Below are positions 1 through 7,606 of a DNA stretch of 64,000 bases, one piece after another. The notes under the pieces are model-generated. The model ran no database searches, was not told the DNA's origin, and saw only the letters and a list, made by a program, of their open reading frames with translations. The position numbers and the translations under genes were made by a program. How positions within the stretch are numbered: position 1 is the stretch's first letter; each line of letters starts with the position of its first letter. Origin of the DNA: Neoroseomonas oryzicola (GTDB lineage: Bacteria; Pseudomonadota; Alphaproteobacteria; Acetobacterales; Acetobacteraceae); the NCBI RefSeq assembly GCF_012163135.1, contig NZ_JAAVUP010000007.1, positions 62,001 through 126,000 on the forward strand. Reading direction: 5' to 3'.

Positions 1-207
1 TCCGGATTCTTCGTCCCGTATTATCTCGACATCGGCGCGGGCGACTCGAACTTCACCTGGCAGACCTTCGCGGGCATCGGCTACCAGACCGGCTGGGCCG
101 GCGTTCAGGCTGGTTGGCGCTACATGTCCTACGACCAAGGCGGCAATCGGCTGGTGCAGGACATGACCATGAGTGGCGCGTATCTGGCGGTGAATTTCAG
201 CTTCTAG
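1..207 (+). CDS. C-terminal end of an outer-membrane beta-barrel protein (5' truncated)
   Basis: The first base starts an in-frame reading frame that stays open to a TAG at 205-207, giving 68 visible residues. The sequence alternates aromatic and small or polar residues (VPYYLDIGAGDS, FAGIGYQTGWAG, VQAGWRYMSYD) and ends in VNFSF. Amphipathic strands and a terminal phenylalanine are typical of outer-membrane porin-like barrels recognised by the BAM complex. The start, signal peptide and most of the barrel lie outside the window, so the exact family cannot be named. No terminator is obvious in the roughly 100 bases before the next gene. Confidence 0.6.
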   Translation, partial: SGFFVPYYLDIGAGDSNFTWQTFAGIGYQTGWAGVQAGWRYMSYDQGGNRLVQDMTMSGAYLAVNFSF

Positions 208-310
208 GCGGGCACCTTGGGGTCATCAGTCGCGCTGACGGCGGCACGCTGGGCGCGCGCCAAGCCGTCTTGGTTTGATGCGAGGATGACAGAAGCAGGG
301 ACGGCACTGC

Positions 311-2689
311 GTGGCGCGCGACCTTAGCGGGGCCACGTCGGCGCGGCGGCATAGCGGGCTGCAGGGCCTGTGCCTCGCCGCCGCCATCGCCCTACCGTTC
401 CTGCTGGCATCGCTGCTGACAGGCGGCGCGCGCCTGGTCGCGACCGAAGGTGCCCGCACCGGCTTCGCCGGATCCGCCACCTGCGCCTCCTGCCACGCCC
501 CGCAGGCCGAAGCTTGGCGCGCCAGCGACCATGCCCGCGCCATGGCCGCCGCCGCGCCGCGCAACGTGCTCGGCGACTTCTCCGGCCAGACGGTCACCGA
601 TGGCCGCCACACCGCGACCTTCCTGCGCGACGGCGACCGCGTCCTGATCCGCACCGATGGCCCCGGCGGCATCGTCGCGGACTTCCCGGTCAGCGAGACC
701 TTCGGCGTCGACCCGCTGCAGCAATACCTGGTGCTGTTCCCCGATGGCCGGCGGCAGCCGCTGCCCTGGGCCTGGGACAGCCGCCCGCGCGAGGAGGGCG
801 GCCAGCGCTGGTTCCACCTGATGCCGCAGGAGGCGCTGCGCGCCGGTGACCCGCTGCACTGGACCGGCCGCGACCAGACCTGGAACTTCATGTGCGCGTC
901 CTGCCACACCACGGGGCTCGAGCGCGGCTACGACGTGGCGCGCGACGCCTATGCCACGCGCTGGACGGAACACGGCGTCGGCTGCGAATCCTGCCACGGG
1001 CCAGGTGCGGCGCATGTCGCCTGGGCGCGTGGCGGCGCGGGCACGGACGTCTCGGGCCGCGGCCTCGCGGTCGCGCTGCGCGATGCCTCGGGCGGCGCCT
1101 GGCGCTTCCATGCCGACGACCCGCGCGGCATCGCGCATTGGGACGGGCCGCCCCGCCAGACCGCAGCGATGCAGGTCGAGACCTGTGCGCCCTGCCACGC
1201 CCGCGCCCGGCCGATCGTGGCCGATCCGCTGCCGGGGGCGCGCTTCCTCGACACCCATGCGCCGATGCTGCTGCAGCGGGGCGAATACCAGGCCAATGGC
1301 CGCATCCAGGGCGAGGTCTTCGAATGGGGATCCTTCGCGCAGAGCCGGATGCAACGTGCCGGCGTGGTCTGCGCCGACTGCCACGACCCGCATAGCGGGC
1401 GCCTGCGCGCCGAAGGCAATGCCGTCTGCGCGCAATGCCACCTGCCGACGCGCTTCGATACGGCCGCCCACCATCATCACCCGGAGGGCAGCCCCGGCGC
1501 GCAATGCGCGTCGTGCCACATGCCGGCCTCGACCTACATGGGCGTGGACCGGCGGCGCGACCACGCCTTCTCGCTGCCGCGGCCCGACGTCGCGGCGGCA
1601 GTCGGCGCACCCGATGTCTGCACCTCCTGCCACCAGGGCCGCAGCGCGGGATGGGCGGCGGAACGGATCGTCGAATGGTTCGGCCCGCGCCGGCGCGACG
1701 ACCCGCATTGGGCGCTTGCCATCCAGGCCGGACGGGACGGGCGGCCCGGCGCCGATGCCGCGCTCGCCGCCATCGCCACCGACCGGGCGCATCCGGCGAT
1801 CCTGCGTGCCACCGCCGTGTCGCTGCTGCCCATGCCGCCCTCCCAGGCGAGCGCCGGCGCGATCGGCGCCACCCTGCTCGACCCCGAGCCGCTGGTGCGC
1901 GCCACCGCGTTGCGCGCCCTCGAAGGCCTCGATCCGCGCAACCGGCTGCACGCGGTGCGCTTCCTCTCCGACGAGTTCCGCCTGGTGCGCATCGAGGCCG
2001 CCCGCGCGCTGGCACCGGTGCCGCTCGAAGCGATGCCCGCCGCCGCGCGCCCGGCCTTCCAGCGCGCCTGGGAGGAACTCCTTGCGAGCGAACGCGTCGC
2101 CGCCGAACGGCCCGAGGCACAGGTGAACCTCGCCGCCCTTCTCGCTGCGCGCGGCGACGTCACGGGGGCGGAAGCGGCCTATCGCGCCGCCCTGGCGCGC
2201 GATCCGGACAACCTCGCCGCCCTGGTGAACCTCGCCGATTTCGAAGCGCGCCGCGGCCGGCCCGAGGCCGCCGAGGAGGCGTTACGCCGCGCCGTCGCCG
2301 CGCATCCTCGCGAGGCCGAGCCCCATTTCGCGCTGGCGCTCGCTCTCGCGCGGCGCGGCCGCACCACCGAAGCCCTGGCGCCGCTCGCCGCCGCTGCCGC
2401 GCTGCGCCCGGACGAACCCCGCTACGACTACGTCCGCGCCATCGCGCTGAACGACCTCGGCCGGCGGGAGGAGGCGGTGGGCGTTTTGCGCGGCAACCTC
2501 GCCCGCAACCCGCGCCATCGCGAGAGCCTGATCGCGCTGGCGACGATCGAGCGCGACCGCGCCAACTTCGCCGAGGCCGAGCGCCAGGCGCAGGCGGCGC
2601 TCGCCCTCAATCCCAACGACCGGGAGGCGGCGGCGCTGCTGCAGCAGTTGCGCGGCCTGCGCCAGCGCACTGGGCCTCTGCCGCGCTGA
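311..2689 (+). CDS. Octahaem c-type cytochrome with HEAT-like and TPR C-terminal region
   Basis: The 792-residue product starts at GTG. A hydrophobic segment at about 20-40 should act as a signal anchor or signal peptide. Eight CxxCH haem-binding motifs follow at about residues 58, 195, 225, 292, 354, 373, 399 and 437, so the N-terminal half is a periplasmic multihaem domain related to the cytochrome c554/NrfA-like group. A His cluster (HHHH near 387) lies between haems six and seven. Residues about 480-560 look like HEAT repeats and about 590-780 like tetratricopeptide repeats, which normally scaffold protein contacts. The likely role is periplasmic electron transfer within a complex; the substrate is unknown. 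No partner oxidoreductase is adjacent. The family is seen directly from the motifs; the redox function is inferred. Confidence 0.85.
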   Translation: MARDLSGATSARRHSGLQGLCLAAAIALPFLLASLLTGGARLVATEGARTGFAGSATCASCHAPQAEAWRASDHARAMAAAAPRNVLGDFSGQTVTDGRHTATFLRDGDRVLIRTDGPGGIVADFPVSETFGVDPLQQYLVLFPDGRRQPLPWAWDSRPREEGGQRWFHLMPQEALRAGDPLHWTGRDQTWNFMCASCHTTGLERGYDVARDAYATRWTEHGVGCESCHGPGAAHVAWARGGAGTDVSGRGLAVALRDASGGAWRFHADDPRGIAHWDGPPRQTAAMQVETCAPCHARARPIVADPLPGARFLDTHAPMLLQRGEYQANGRIQGEVFEWGSFAQSRMQRAGVVCADCHDPHSGRLRAEGNAVCAQCHLPTRFDTAAHHHHPEGSPGAQCASCHMPASTYMGVDRRRDHAFSLPRPDVAAAVGAPDVCTSCHQGRSAGWAAERIVEWFGPRRRDDPHWALAIQAGRDGRPGADAALAAIATDRAHPAILRATAVSLLPMPPSQASAGAIGATLLDPEPLVRATALRALEGLDPRNRLHAVRFLSDEFRLVRIEAARALAPVPLEAMPAAARPAFQRAWEELLASERVAAERPEAQVNLAALLAARGDVTGAEAAYRAALARDPDNLAALVNLADFEARRGRPEAAEEALRRAVAAHPREAEPHFALALALARRGRTTEALAPLAAAAALRPDEPRYDYVRAIALNDLGRREEAVGVLRGNLARNPRHRESLIALATIERDRANFAEAERQAQAALALNPNDREAAALLQQLRGLRQRTGPLPR

Positions 2690-2769
2690 CCTGCGGAATC
2701 GGGACATCGATTTGGTCTCGCATCGTGCTGCCGCCGCGCTAGGCTCTCGGCAATTCCCTGTCACAGGAC

Positions 2770-3123
2770 ATGTCCATGCGCATCCTCGGACCGGCCCTTC
2801 TCGGCCTCGCCCTCGCCACCGCCGCCCAGGCGCAGACCCCGCAGGGGCCGATCACGGCCGAAGGCCTGGACCGCGGGCTGTCGAACCTCGGCCTGATGGC
2901 AGGCCACGCGGTGCAGTGCCTGGCGGAGGCCGAGCAGCCCCGCGCCCAGCGTGCCGTGCTGCTGTTCAACAGCATGCTGGTCGCCGAGCTCGGCTCGAAC
3001 GCCGCCTTCCGTTTCGCCTCGGCCTTCGGGGCCGGGTCGTCGCACGCGGTGGACCGGTCCTTCTGCGAACGCAGCCTCGCGGACTGGCGCAAGCTGGTCC
3101 AGGATCACGCCCTCGATCGCTGA
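2770..3123 (+). CDS. Small exported protein of unknown function
   Basis: The 117-residue product begins with a clear Sec signal peptide (residues 1-21, cleavage after AQA). The mature part of about 96 residues is mostly helical in character and holds two cysteines about 60 residues apart (contexts VQCLAE and SFCERS) that could form a disulphide in the periplasm. ATG at 2770 follows a weak AGGA; ATG at 2776 is an alternative start. It lies only 16 bases before the next exported protein gene and probably shares its transcript. I do not recognise a family and assign no function. Confidence 0.7.
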   Translation: MSMRILGPALLGLALATAAQAQTPQGPITAEGLDRGLSNLGLMAGHAVQCLAEAEQPRAQRAVLLFNSMLVAELGSNAAFRFASAFGAGSSHAVDRSFCERSLADWRKLVQDHALDR

Positions 3124-3139
3124 GACGGAGGACCGGATC

Positions 3140-3574
3140 ATGCGGAAGCTTCTCATCCTCGCCGCCACGGCGGGCATCGTCGCGCTGCCGGCTGCCGCGG
3201 CGCCGCCGGAAACAAGCCAGGCGCTGCGGCTGGCGCTGCGGGCCAATGCGCCGGGTGCGCAACTCGTCTGGTGGCATGCCGGCGGCACCACCGCCTGGGG
3301 CAACCACTGGCACGCGGGCGGCACCGGCTACGGCGCCTATCACGGGGCCTATGCCTATCACGGCTATGGCGGCGCCTATCACTATGGCGGCATGTACCGT
3401 CCGCCGGTGCCCGTCGCGACGCCCTGGTACCATCCGGGCGGCGCCTTCGCGGCCGGGGCGGTGATGGGCGGCGTCGCAGGTGCCGCGGCAGCCAGCGCGG
3501 CGCGGCCCGCGACGACCACCGTCTACAACTACGGCCAGCCGCCGACGGTGGTGAACAACTACTACGGCAACTGA
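3140..3574 (+). CDS. Exported Gly/His/Tyr-rich protein
   Basis: The 144-residue product starts at ATG 3140, about 7 bases after a good GGAGG. Residues 1-20 form a signal peptide (cleavage near AAA-APP). The mature protein has a low-complexity segment at about 44-90 rich in Gly, His, Tyr and Trp (repeats like YGAYHGAYAYHGYGGAYHYGG). A glycine-zipper-like hydrophobic stretch follows (AAGAVMGGVAGAAAAS, about 106-121), then a tail ending VVNNYYGN. Such composition suits a metal-binding or surface-associated protein, but that is inference. Longer in-frame starts upstream lack a signal sequence and overlap the preceding gene. Confidence 0.7.
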   Translation: MRKLLILAATAGIVALPAAAAPPETSQALRLALRANAPGAQLVWWHAGGTTAWGNHWHAGGTGYGAYHGAYAYHGYGGAYHYGGMYRPPVPVATPWYHPGGAFAAGAVMGGVAGAAAASAARPATTTVYNYGQPPTVVNNYYGN

Positions 3575-3596
3575 AACGGCCGCGCGGCCGGGGCGG

Positions 3597-4058
3597 TCAC
3601 TTGTCGCGCCCCGGCCACGCCCGCTGGATCATTCCGTAGAGAAAGGCCGTCGTCAGGCCGAACAGGATCAGCCCGGTCAGCGATTCGAGCGCGCCGAGCA
3701 TCTGCCAGTGGTCCTCGAGGTAGACCTGCGCGTGGCCATAGGCCGTCATGGCGCTGATCGAATAGAGCATCGCGGCATGCGGATTGGGCATGGCGCCGAT
3801 CAGCAGGAAGGCCGCGGCCCAGATCGTCGCCTCGACCACGTGCAGCCCGGTCACGAGCGTTACCGTGAGCCACATCACCATTGCGAAGTGATAGAGCGGG
3901 AATCGATGGTAGCGCTCGCGGTCCTTGAAGGCGCGGGCGAAGGCGGCACGGATAAGGCCGAGGCCGAGGACGTGCACCACCACCGTCAGCGCGATCAGCG
4001 GCACGCCGACCAGCCAGGACTGGCCCCAGAACCCCACATCCTGGATCTGCGAGGACAC
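3597..4058 (-). CDS. Pore-loop (potassium channel-like) integral membrane protein
   Basis: The 153-residue protein has about three to four hydrophobic segments (about 13-36, 58-90, 92-108 and 123-146). The C-terminal part reads like the pore module of two-TM ion channels: a helix, then SISAMTAYGHAQV, then an LxGLILFGLTTAFLYGMI helix. In true K+ channels the filter is TxGYG; here the corresponding stretch is TAYGH, so selectivity is uncertain. It is encoded 16 bases downstream of the patatin lipoprotein gene on the same strand and may be co-transcribed. The channel fold is inferred from the pattern. It could instead be a non-conducting relative. Confidence 0.6.
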   Translation of the reverse strand: MSSQIQDVGFWGQSWLVGVPLIALTVVVHVLGLGLIRAAFARAFKDRERYHRFPLYHFAMVMWLTVTLVTGLHVVEATIWAAAFLLIGAMPNPHAAMLYSISAMTAYGHAQVYLEDHWQMLGALESLTGLILFGLTTAFLYGMIQRAWPGRDK

Positions 4059-4074
4059 CTGGGCCAGCCCGTCC

Positions 4075-5556
4075 TCAGCGCCTCGGCCGCGCGCCGGGGC
4101 CGGCCACGACCGGCTGGCCCGGCGGGTTCAGCCCGGCGGCCGCCGCCACGGCGCGAATCGCCGGATGGTCGCGGACCAACTGCTCGCCATACTGGACCAG
4201 CGCATCGACATCCGCGTCGGGAATGGTCAGGCCCGTGGGGATGCTCTCGAGCCGCTGCCGCCAGGTCGGGTCGTCGATGCCGCCGAGCGAGACATGGACC
4301 ACCTGGCCCTGGACGTCGTCGCAGGGGCGGCCGTTGACGGTGCGGCCGGCCTCGCAGCGGATGCGGCGGAACTGCTGCACCAGGTTCGCCACCATGTCGG
4401 TCGTCACGGCCAGCGTCTCGAAATTGTAGGAATCGATCTGCGTGCCGCTGACGGCCGAGAAGATCTGCCCGATCCCGCTGACCACGCGCTGGCGGCCGAG
4501 GCTGCGGTCCGGCGCCGCCTCCCCGTCCACGCTCAGCACCAGGATGCGCCGGGTGCGCATGGCGGCAGCGCGGTAGAAGGCGTCCTCCGGCGTCAGCGAG
4601 ATGAAGACGTTGAGCAGGCCGCGCAGCGCCAGGTTGTCGGCGATGCCGCCATCCATCAGGTGGACGTAGCGCGTCACCGCGGGGTTCTCGTAGACGTTCA
4701 CCAGGCGCGCGAGTTCGGCGCGGCGGGCCGTGGAGCTCGCCGGCTCGGCCGCGGAGGCCGGCGGCGCGCCAGGCGGGCGCTGGCCGCGGCATTGGGCTGC
4801 GTGGCTCTCGAGGGTGATCGGGCTGAACAGGATCGGGAAGCCGTTGCTCGCCGCCACCGCGCGCGCGATCGGGAAGCTGTTCAGGTCCGAGCACAGCGCG
4901 CCGAAGGTTCCGCCGAGGAAGGGGAAGGAGACCTCGTTGGTGATGTCCGTCGCGTTCACCGACACCACCGGCGGGCCGCGCCGCCGTAGGTCGGCGAAGG
5001 TGGCGCCACGGAACATCAGCCGGTCGTAGACCTGCGCCATGTAGTCGTTGGTGCCGACGGTCGGGTTCGCCAGCCAGTCCCAGTTCCAGGGCAGCAGGTA
5101 GATGCCGAAGATGTAGGCGTTGATGTCGCGCTTGAGGAATTCCTCGGCGAAGGTCTCGAAGTGGCGTTCCCTGTAGAGGCCGTAATGCGCCGCGGGGAAG
5201 CTGCCGCCGGAGACGCCGGCCATGTAGTCGACGTCCTGCAGCAAGGTCCATCCGGCGCTGCCCGGCGGCTGCACCTGGATCGCGCGCAGCCCGCGCAGCG
5301 CGCCATGGCCGAAGGAGGAGGACCGCTTCCCGCCGCCGGAGAAGGCCACGAAGACGAGCAGGTCGCTCTGCGCCGCCGCCCACTCCGGCGCACCGGCGAT
5401 GGCCTGTGCTTCGAAGTTGCCGACGCCGTAGTTGGACGCGAAGTCGGGCGTGCCCTCCGGCGTCATCGGCAGCGGACGGTTCATCTGCACCTGCAGGCTG
5501 GTGCATCCGGAGAGGAATATCAGGCCTACGAGAAAGGCGGCGAGGCGTCGCGTCAT
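4075..5556 (-). CDS. Patatin-like phospholipase, lipoprotein
   Basis: The 493-residue product begins with a lipoprotein signal (MTRRLAAFLVGLIFLSGC, lipobox LSGC with Cys18). The patatin fold shows an oxyanion-loop motif FSGGGKRSSSFGHG near residue 70, a GVSGGS nucleophile elbow (GxSxG, Ser about 107) and a DGG motif (HLMDGGIADN) giving the catalytic Asp. It therefore carries the Ser-Asp dyad expected to hydrolyse acyl esters of phospholipids, here on the periplasmic side of a membrane. The upstream in-frame extension lacks signal features, so ATG at 5556 was chosen. It lies 92 bases downstream of another lipoprotein gene and just upstream of the channel-like gene. A second, cytoplasmic patatin is encoded at 37550-38620. 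Confidence 0.88.
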   Translation of the reverse strand: MTRRLAAFLVGLIFLSGCTSLQVQMNRPLPMTPEGTPDFASNYGVGNFEAQAIAGAPEWAAAQSDLLVFVAFSGGGKRSSSFGHGALRGLRAIQVQPPGSAGWTLLQDVDYMAGVSGGSFPAAHYGLYRERHFETFAEEFLKRDINAYIFGIYLLPWNWDWLANPTVGTNDYMAQVYDRLMFRGATFADLRRRGPPVVSVNATDITNEVSFPFLGGTFGALCSDLNSFPIARAVAASNGFPILFSPITLESHAAQCRGQRPPGAPPASAAEPASSTARRAELARLVNVYENPAVTRYVHLMDGGIADNLALRGLLNVFISLTPEDAFYRAAAMRTRRILVLSVDGEAAPDRSLGRQRVVSGIGQIFSAVSGTQIDSYNFETLAVTTDMVANLVQQFRRIRCEAGRTVNGRPCDDVQGQVVHVSLGGIDDPTWRQRLESIPTGLTIPDADVDALVQYGEQLVRDHPAIRAVAAAAGLNPPGQPVVAGPGARPRR

Positions 5557-5648
5557 CGTCGTCCGGGGGCGGTGGGTTGCGCGGTCGTGATCCATCCTGG
5601 CCGGGCGATGCGCCGCAATCGGCGCCGCGCCGCGGCAGGGCGGCGTGT

Positions 5649-6173
5649 TCAGGGCTGGAGGGTGACGGTCGCGCCGCCGGTCGGCACGGTGAGTTCGGCC
5701 GCGGCGGGCGAGGGACGCAGCACCATCAACACCAGGTTGTCGTTGCCGATCCTGAACCTGCCGCCGAGGTCCGTCGCCGCGGCCCCGACATCGCGGTAGG
5801 TGCCGGCGAAGTCGCGGCTGCGCTGCAGCCCGTAGACATTGCCGGTGACCGTGATGCGCGCCGGCGCGGGCCCCTGCGCGCCGAGCCCGGTGATGGTGAA
5901 TCGGAAGCGCTGGCCGTTGGTGTCGAGGTTGCCACGCGCGGTGCCGCCGTTGCGCGGGATCGTCACACGCACCGTCCCGTCCGGAGGCGTGCCGGGGGAC
6001 AGGACAAAGAGGCTCGGGTCGGGGCCAGTGCCAGCGCCGGAACCGGCGCCGAGGCCCGGCCCGGGCAAGGCGTCGGCGGGCGGCGGCGTCTCCGGCAGGT
6101 CGGCGGCGCAACCCGCGAGCATCAGCAAGCCGAGCGTGCTCCCGGCCAAGGCGCGACGGGCGAGGTTGGTCAT
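5649..6173 (-). CDS. Putative lipoprotein of unknown function
   Basis: The 174-residue product carries a lipoprotein signal (residues 1-22, lipobox LAGC). A Pro/Gly-rich spacer at about 27-52 is followed by an all-beta looking domain of about 120 residues (RVTIPRNGGTARGNLDTNGQ ... ITVTGNVYGLQRSRDF ... GRFRIGNDNLVLMVLR) reminiscent of small periplasmic beta-sandwiches. There is no recognisable active site. It is the first gene of a minus-strand run with the patatin lipoprotein and the channel-like protein, suggesting an envelope-related unit. Confidence 0.7.
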   Translation of the reverse strand: MTNLARRALAGSTLGLLMLAGCAADLPETPPPADALPGPGLGAGSGAGTGPDPSLFVLSPGTPPDGTVRVTIPRNGGTARGNLDTNGQRFRFTITGLGAQGPAPARITVTGNVYGLQRSRDFAGTYRDVGAAATDLGGRFRIGNDNLVLMVLRPSPAAAELTVPTGGATVTLQP

Positions 6174-6497
6174 GCGAGGTCCCTGGAAACTGAGGCCAAT
6201 GGCCCTGCGGGCCGGATTCTGCGGCAGGTTAGCGTCTGCGCGGGCCGGCCGCGAGACGACCCGCCGGCCCGTGAAGATGCATCGATGACGGCGCCATCCA
6301 CCGCAGCGATGCCCGATACTGGCCGGACAGGCACCATAAAATCATCCGCGCGACGCTGCCGGCAGCGCAATAATCCTTGTCCGTTTTTGGCAGGTTGGCC
6401 AATAGGAGGCGACCGGGACCGTGCTCACCTCTGCCCCGGGGTTTCCCCGTCGCGGGGCCACCCCCGACGGCGCTGCTTCGCTCTGGACGACGCCACG
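6174..6497. other. Intergenic region between divergent genes (324 bp)
   Basis: This stretch separates the start of the minus-strand lipoprotein gene from the plus-strand AraC-type regulator and must hold promoters for both. It is noticeably more AT-rich around 6335-6410 than its surroundings (context CATAAAATCATC and GCAATAATCCTTGTCCG), and contains the palindrome TTGGCCAA near 6395. I saw no convincing open reading frame with coding-type base usage, no RNA gene and no clear terminator. Confidence 0.4.
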
Positions 6498-7448
6498 ATG
6501 GATCAGTTCGCGGCGCTGCCGCTCGTGATGCAGTTCGACGATCCTGCCGAGGTCGCGGCCGCGCTGCGCGATGCGTCGGTCGAATACCTGTCGCAGGCGC
6601 CAGGCCGCTTCAGCGCGACGCTCACTGCGGCCTCCTTCGCCGGGGTCCAATTGCAGATCATGTCGGACGGCCCGCATCTGAGCCGAGGCACCATAGCGCC
6701 CGGCAGTTCGGCGTTGCTCTTCATGCTCGGCGGGGCGCCGGGGCGACCGGTCGTGAACAGCCATGCGATGTCCCCGGCGGAACTCATGCTGCTCGGCCCC
6801 GATGGCGCCGTCGAAAGCCAGGTCGCGACGCCGATCGAATGGGCGGCGGTGTCCTTCGATGCCGATGCCTTCGCCCGCCTGGTCGGCGACGACGACGCGC
6901 CGGGCAGGGGGGACTTCGCCCCGCGGCACTTCGCCGCGACCGCGCGGGCCGGCATCGAGGCCCGCGTGCGCGAGATCGGGGCGATCGCGGCGGCCGACCC
7001 GCACCGGCTGCTCGTCGATACCGTGCAACAATCGATCTCGGACGAGTTCCATCATTTTGCCCGCCACGTGGTGCAGTGGAAGGATGTCGACAGCGCCAGC
7101 CTTCGGGCCCTGCGCCGGCGCGTGCAACTGGTCCGCCTGGCCGACGAGTACATGGCGGGGCGGATCGACCAGCCTCTCTATTCCGAGGAGGTGCGCGCGG
7201 CGCTCGGCGTGCCGATGCGGACCCTTCACGATGCCTTCGTCGCGGTGCATGGCATGTCGATGCATCGCTACCTGCGGATCCGCCGGCTCAACCTTGCGCG
7301 GCAGGCGCTGCGCGCCAATCCCGGCGGCGGCCAGACGCAGGTGAAGGCGGCCGCGCTGCGCTTCGGCTTCTGGCATTTCGGACGTTTCGCGCAGGCCTAC
7401 CGCGCGCTGTTCGGGGAATTGCCGTCGGAGACGGCCCGGCCGGCCTAG
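6498..7448 (+). CDS. AraC-family transcriptional regulator
   Basis: The 316-residue protein has an N-terminal sensor-like region of about 200 residues resembling the AraC-binding-like domain. The C-terminal AraC/XylS DNA-binding domain spans about 215-310: two helix-turn-helix units (SEEVRAALGVPMRTLHDAFV, then QVKAAALRFGFWHFGRFAQAYR) and the family signature GFWHFGRFAQAYRALFGELP. ATG 6498 was chosen because the homologous N terminus begins there; further in-frame sequence upstream is not protein-like. It should bind DNA as a one-component regulator; ligand and targets are unknown. It is divergent from the lipoprotein operon, which is a reasonable target by position. Its stop codon lies inside a dispersed 100-bp repeat. 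Confidence 0.88.
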   Translation: MDQFAALPLVMQFDDPAEVAAALRDASVEYLSQAPGRFSATLTAASFAGVQLQIMSDGPHLSRGTIAPGSSALLFMLGGAPGRPVVNSHAMSPAELMLLGPDGAVESQVATPIEWAAVSFDADAFARLVGDDDAPGRGDFAPRHFAATARAGIEARVREIGAIAAADPHRLLVDTVQQSISDEFHHFARHVVQWKDVDSASLRALRRRVQLVRLADEYMAGRIDQPLYSEEVRAALGVPMRTLHDAFVAVHGMSMHRYLRIRRLNLARQALRANPGGGQTQVKAAALRFGFWHFGRFAQAYRALFGELPSETARPA

Positions 7449-7543
7449 AGCCGCTTCCGTTGGCCTGCGCTCACGGCAACGTCGCCGGTCAATTCTTCGC
7501 GCGGGCATATTCACCGGATGTGGTCGTTCCACCTGATCGGGAT
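7444..7543 (-). repeat. Dispersed 100-bp element, copy 1
   Basis: Read on the minus strand, this 100-nt stretch aligns without gaps to 32094-32193 on the plus strand; I count 73 identical positions. The best conserved blocks are the start (ATCCCGATCAGG), the middle (GTTGCCGTGAGC) and the end (CGGCTCTAGG). This copy contains the stop codon of the AraC-type gene. No coding potential is apparent. The rest of the gap to 7606 holds nothing recognisable. Confidence 0.65.
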
Positions 7544-7606
7544 CGGCTCTTGCGGAATTCCCGATGCGCGGCAGTGCGGGCGGGCGCCGTCGGGTCGGCG
7601 GCTGCT

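Noticed and set aside
6395..6403. TTGGCCAA palindrome as operator for the AraC-type regulator
   Set aside because: An 8-base palindrome is not significant alone, and AraC-family proteins usually bind direct repeats, so no operator is claimed.
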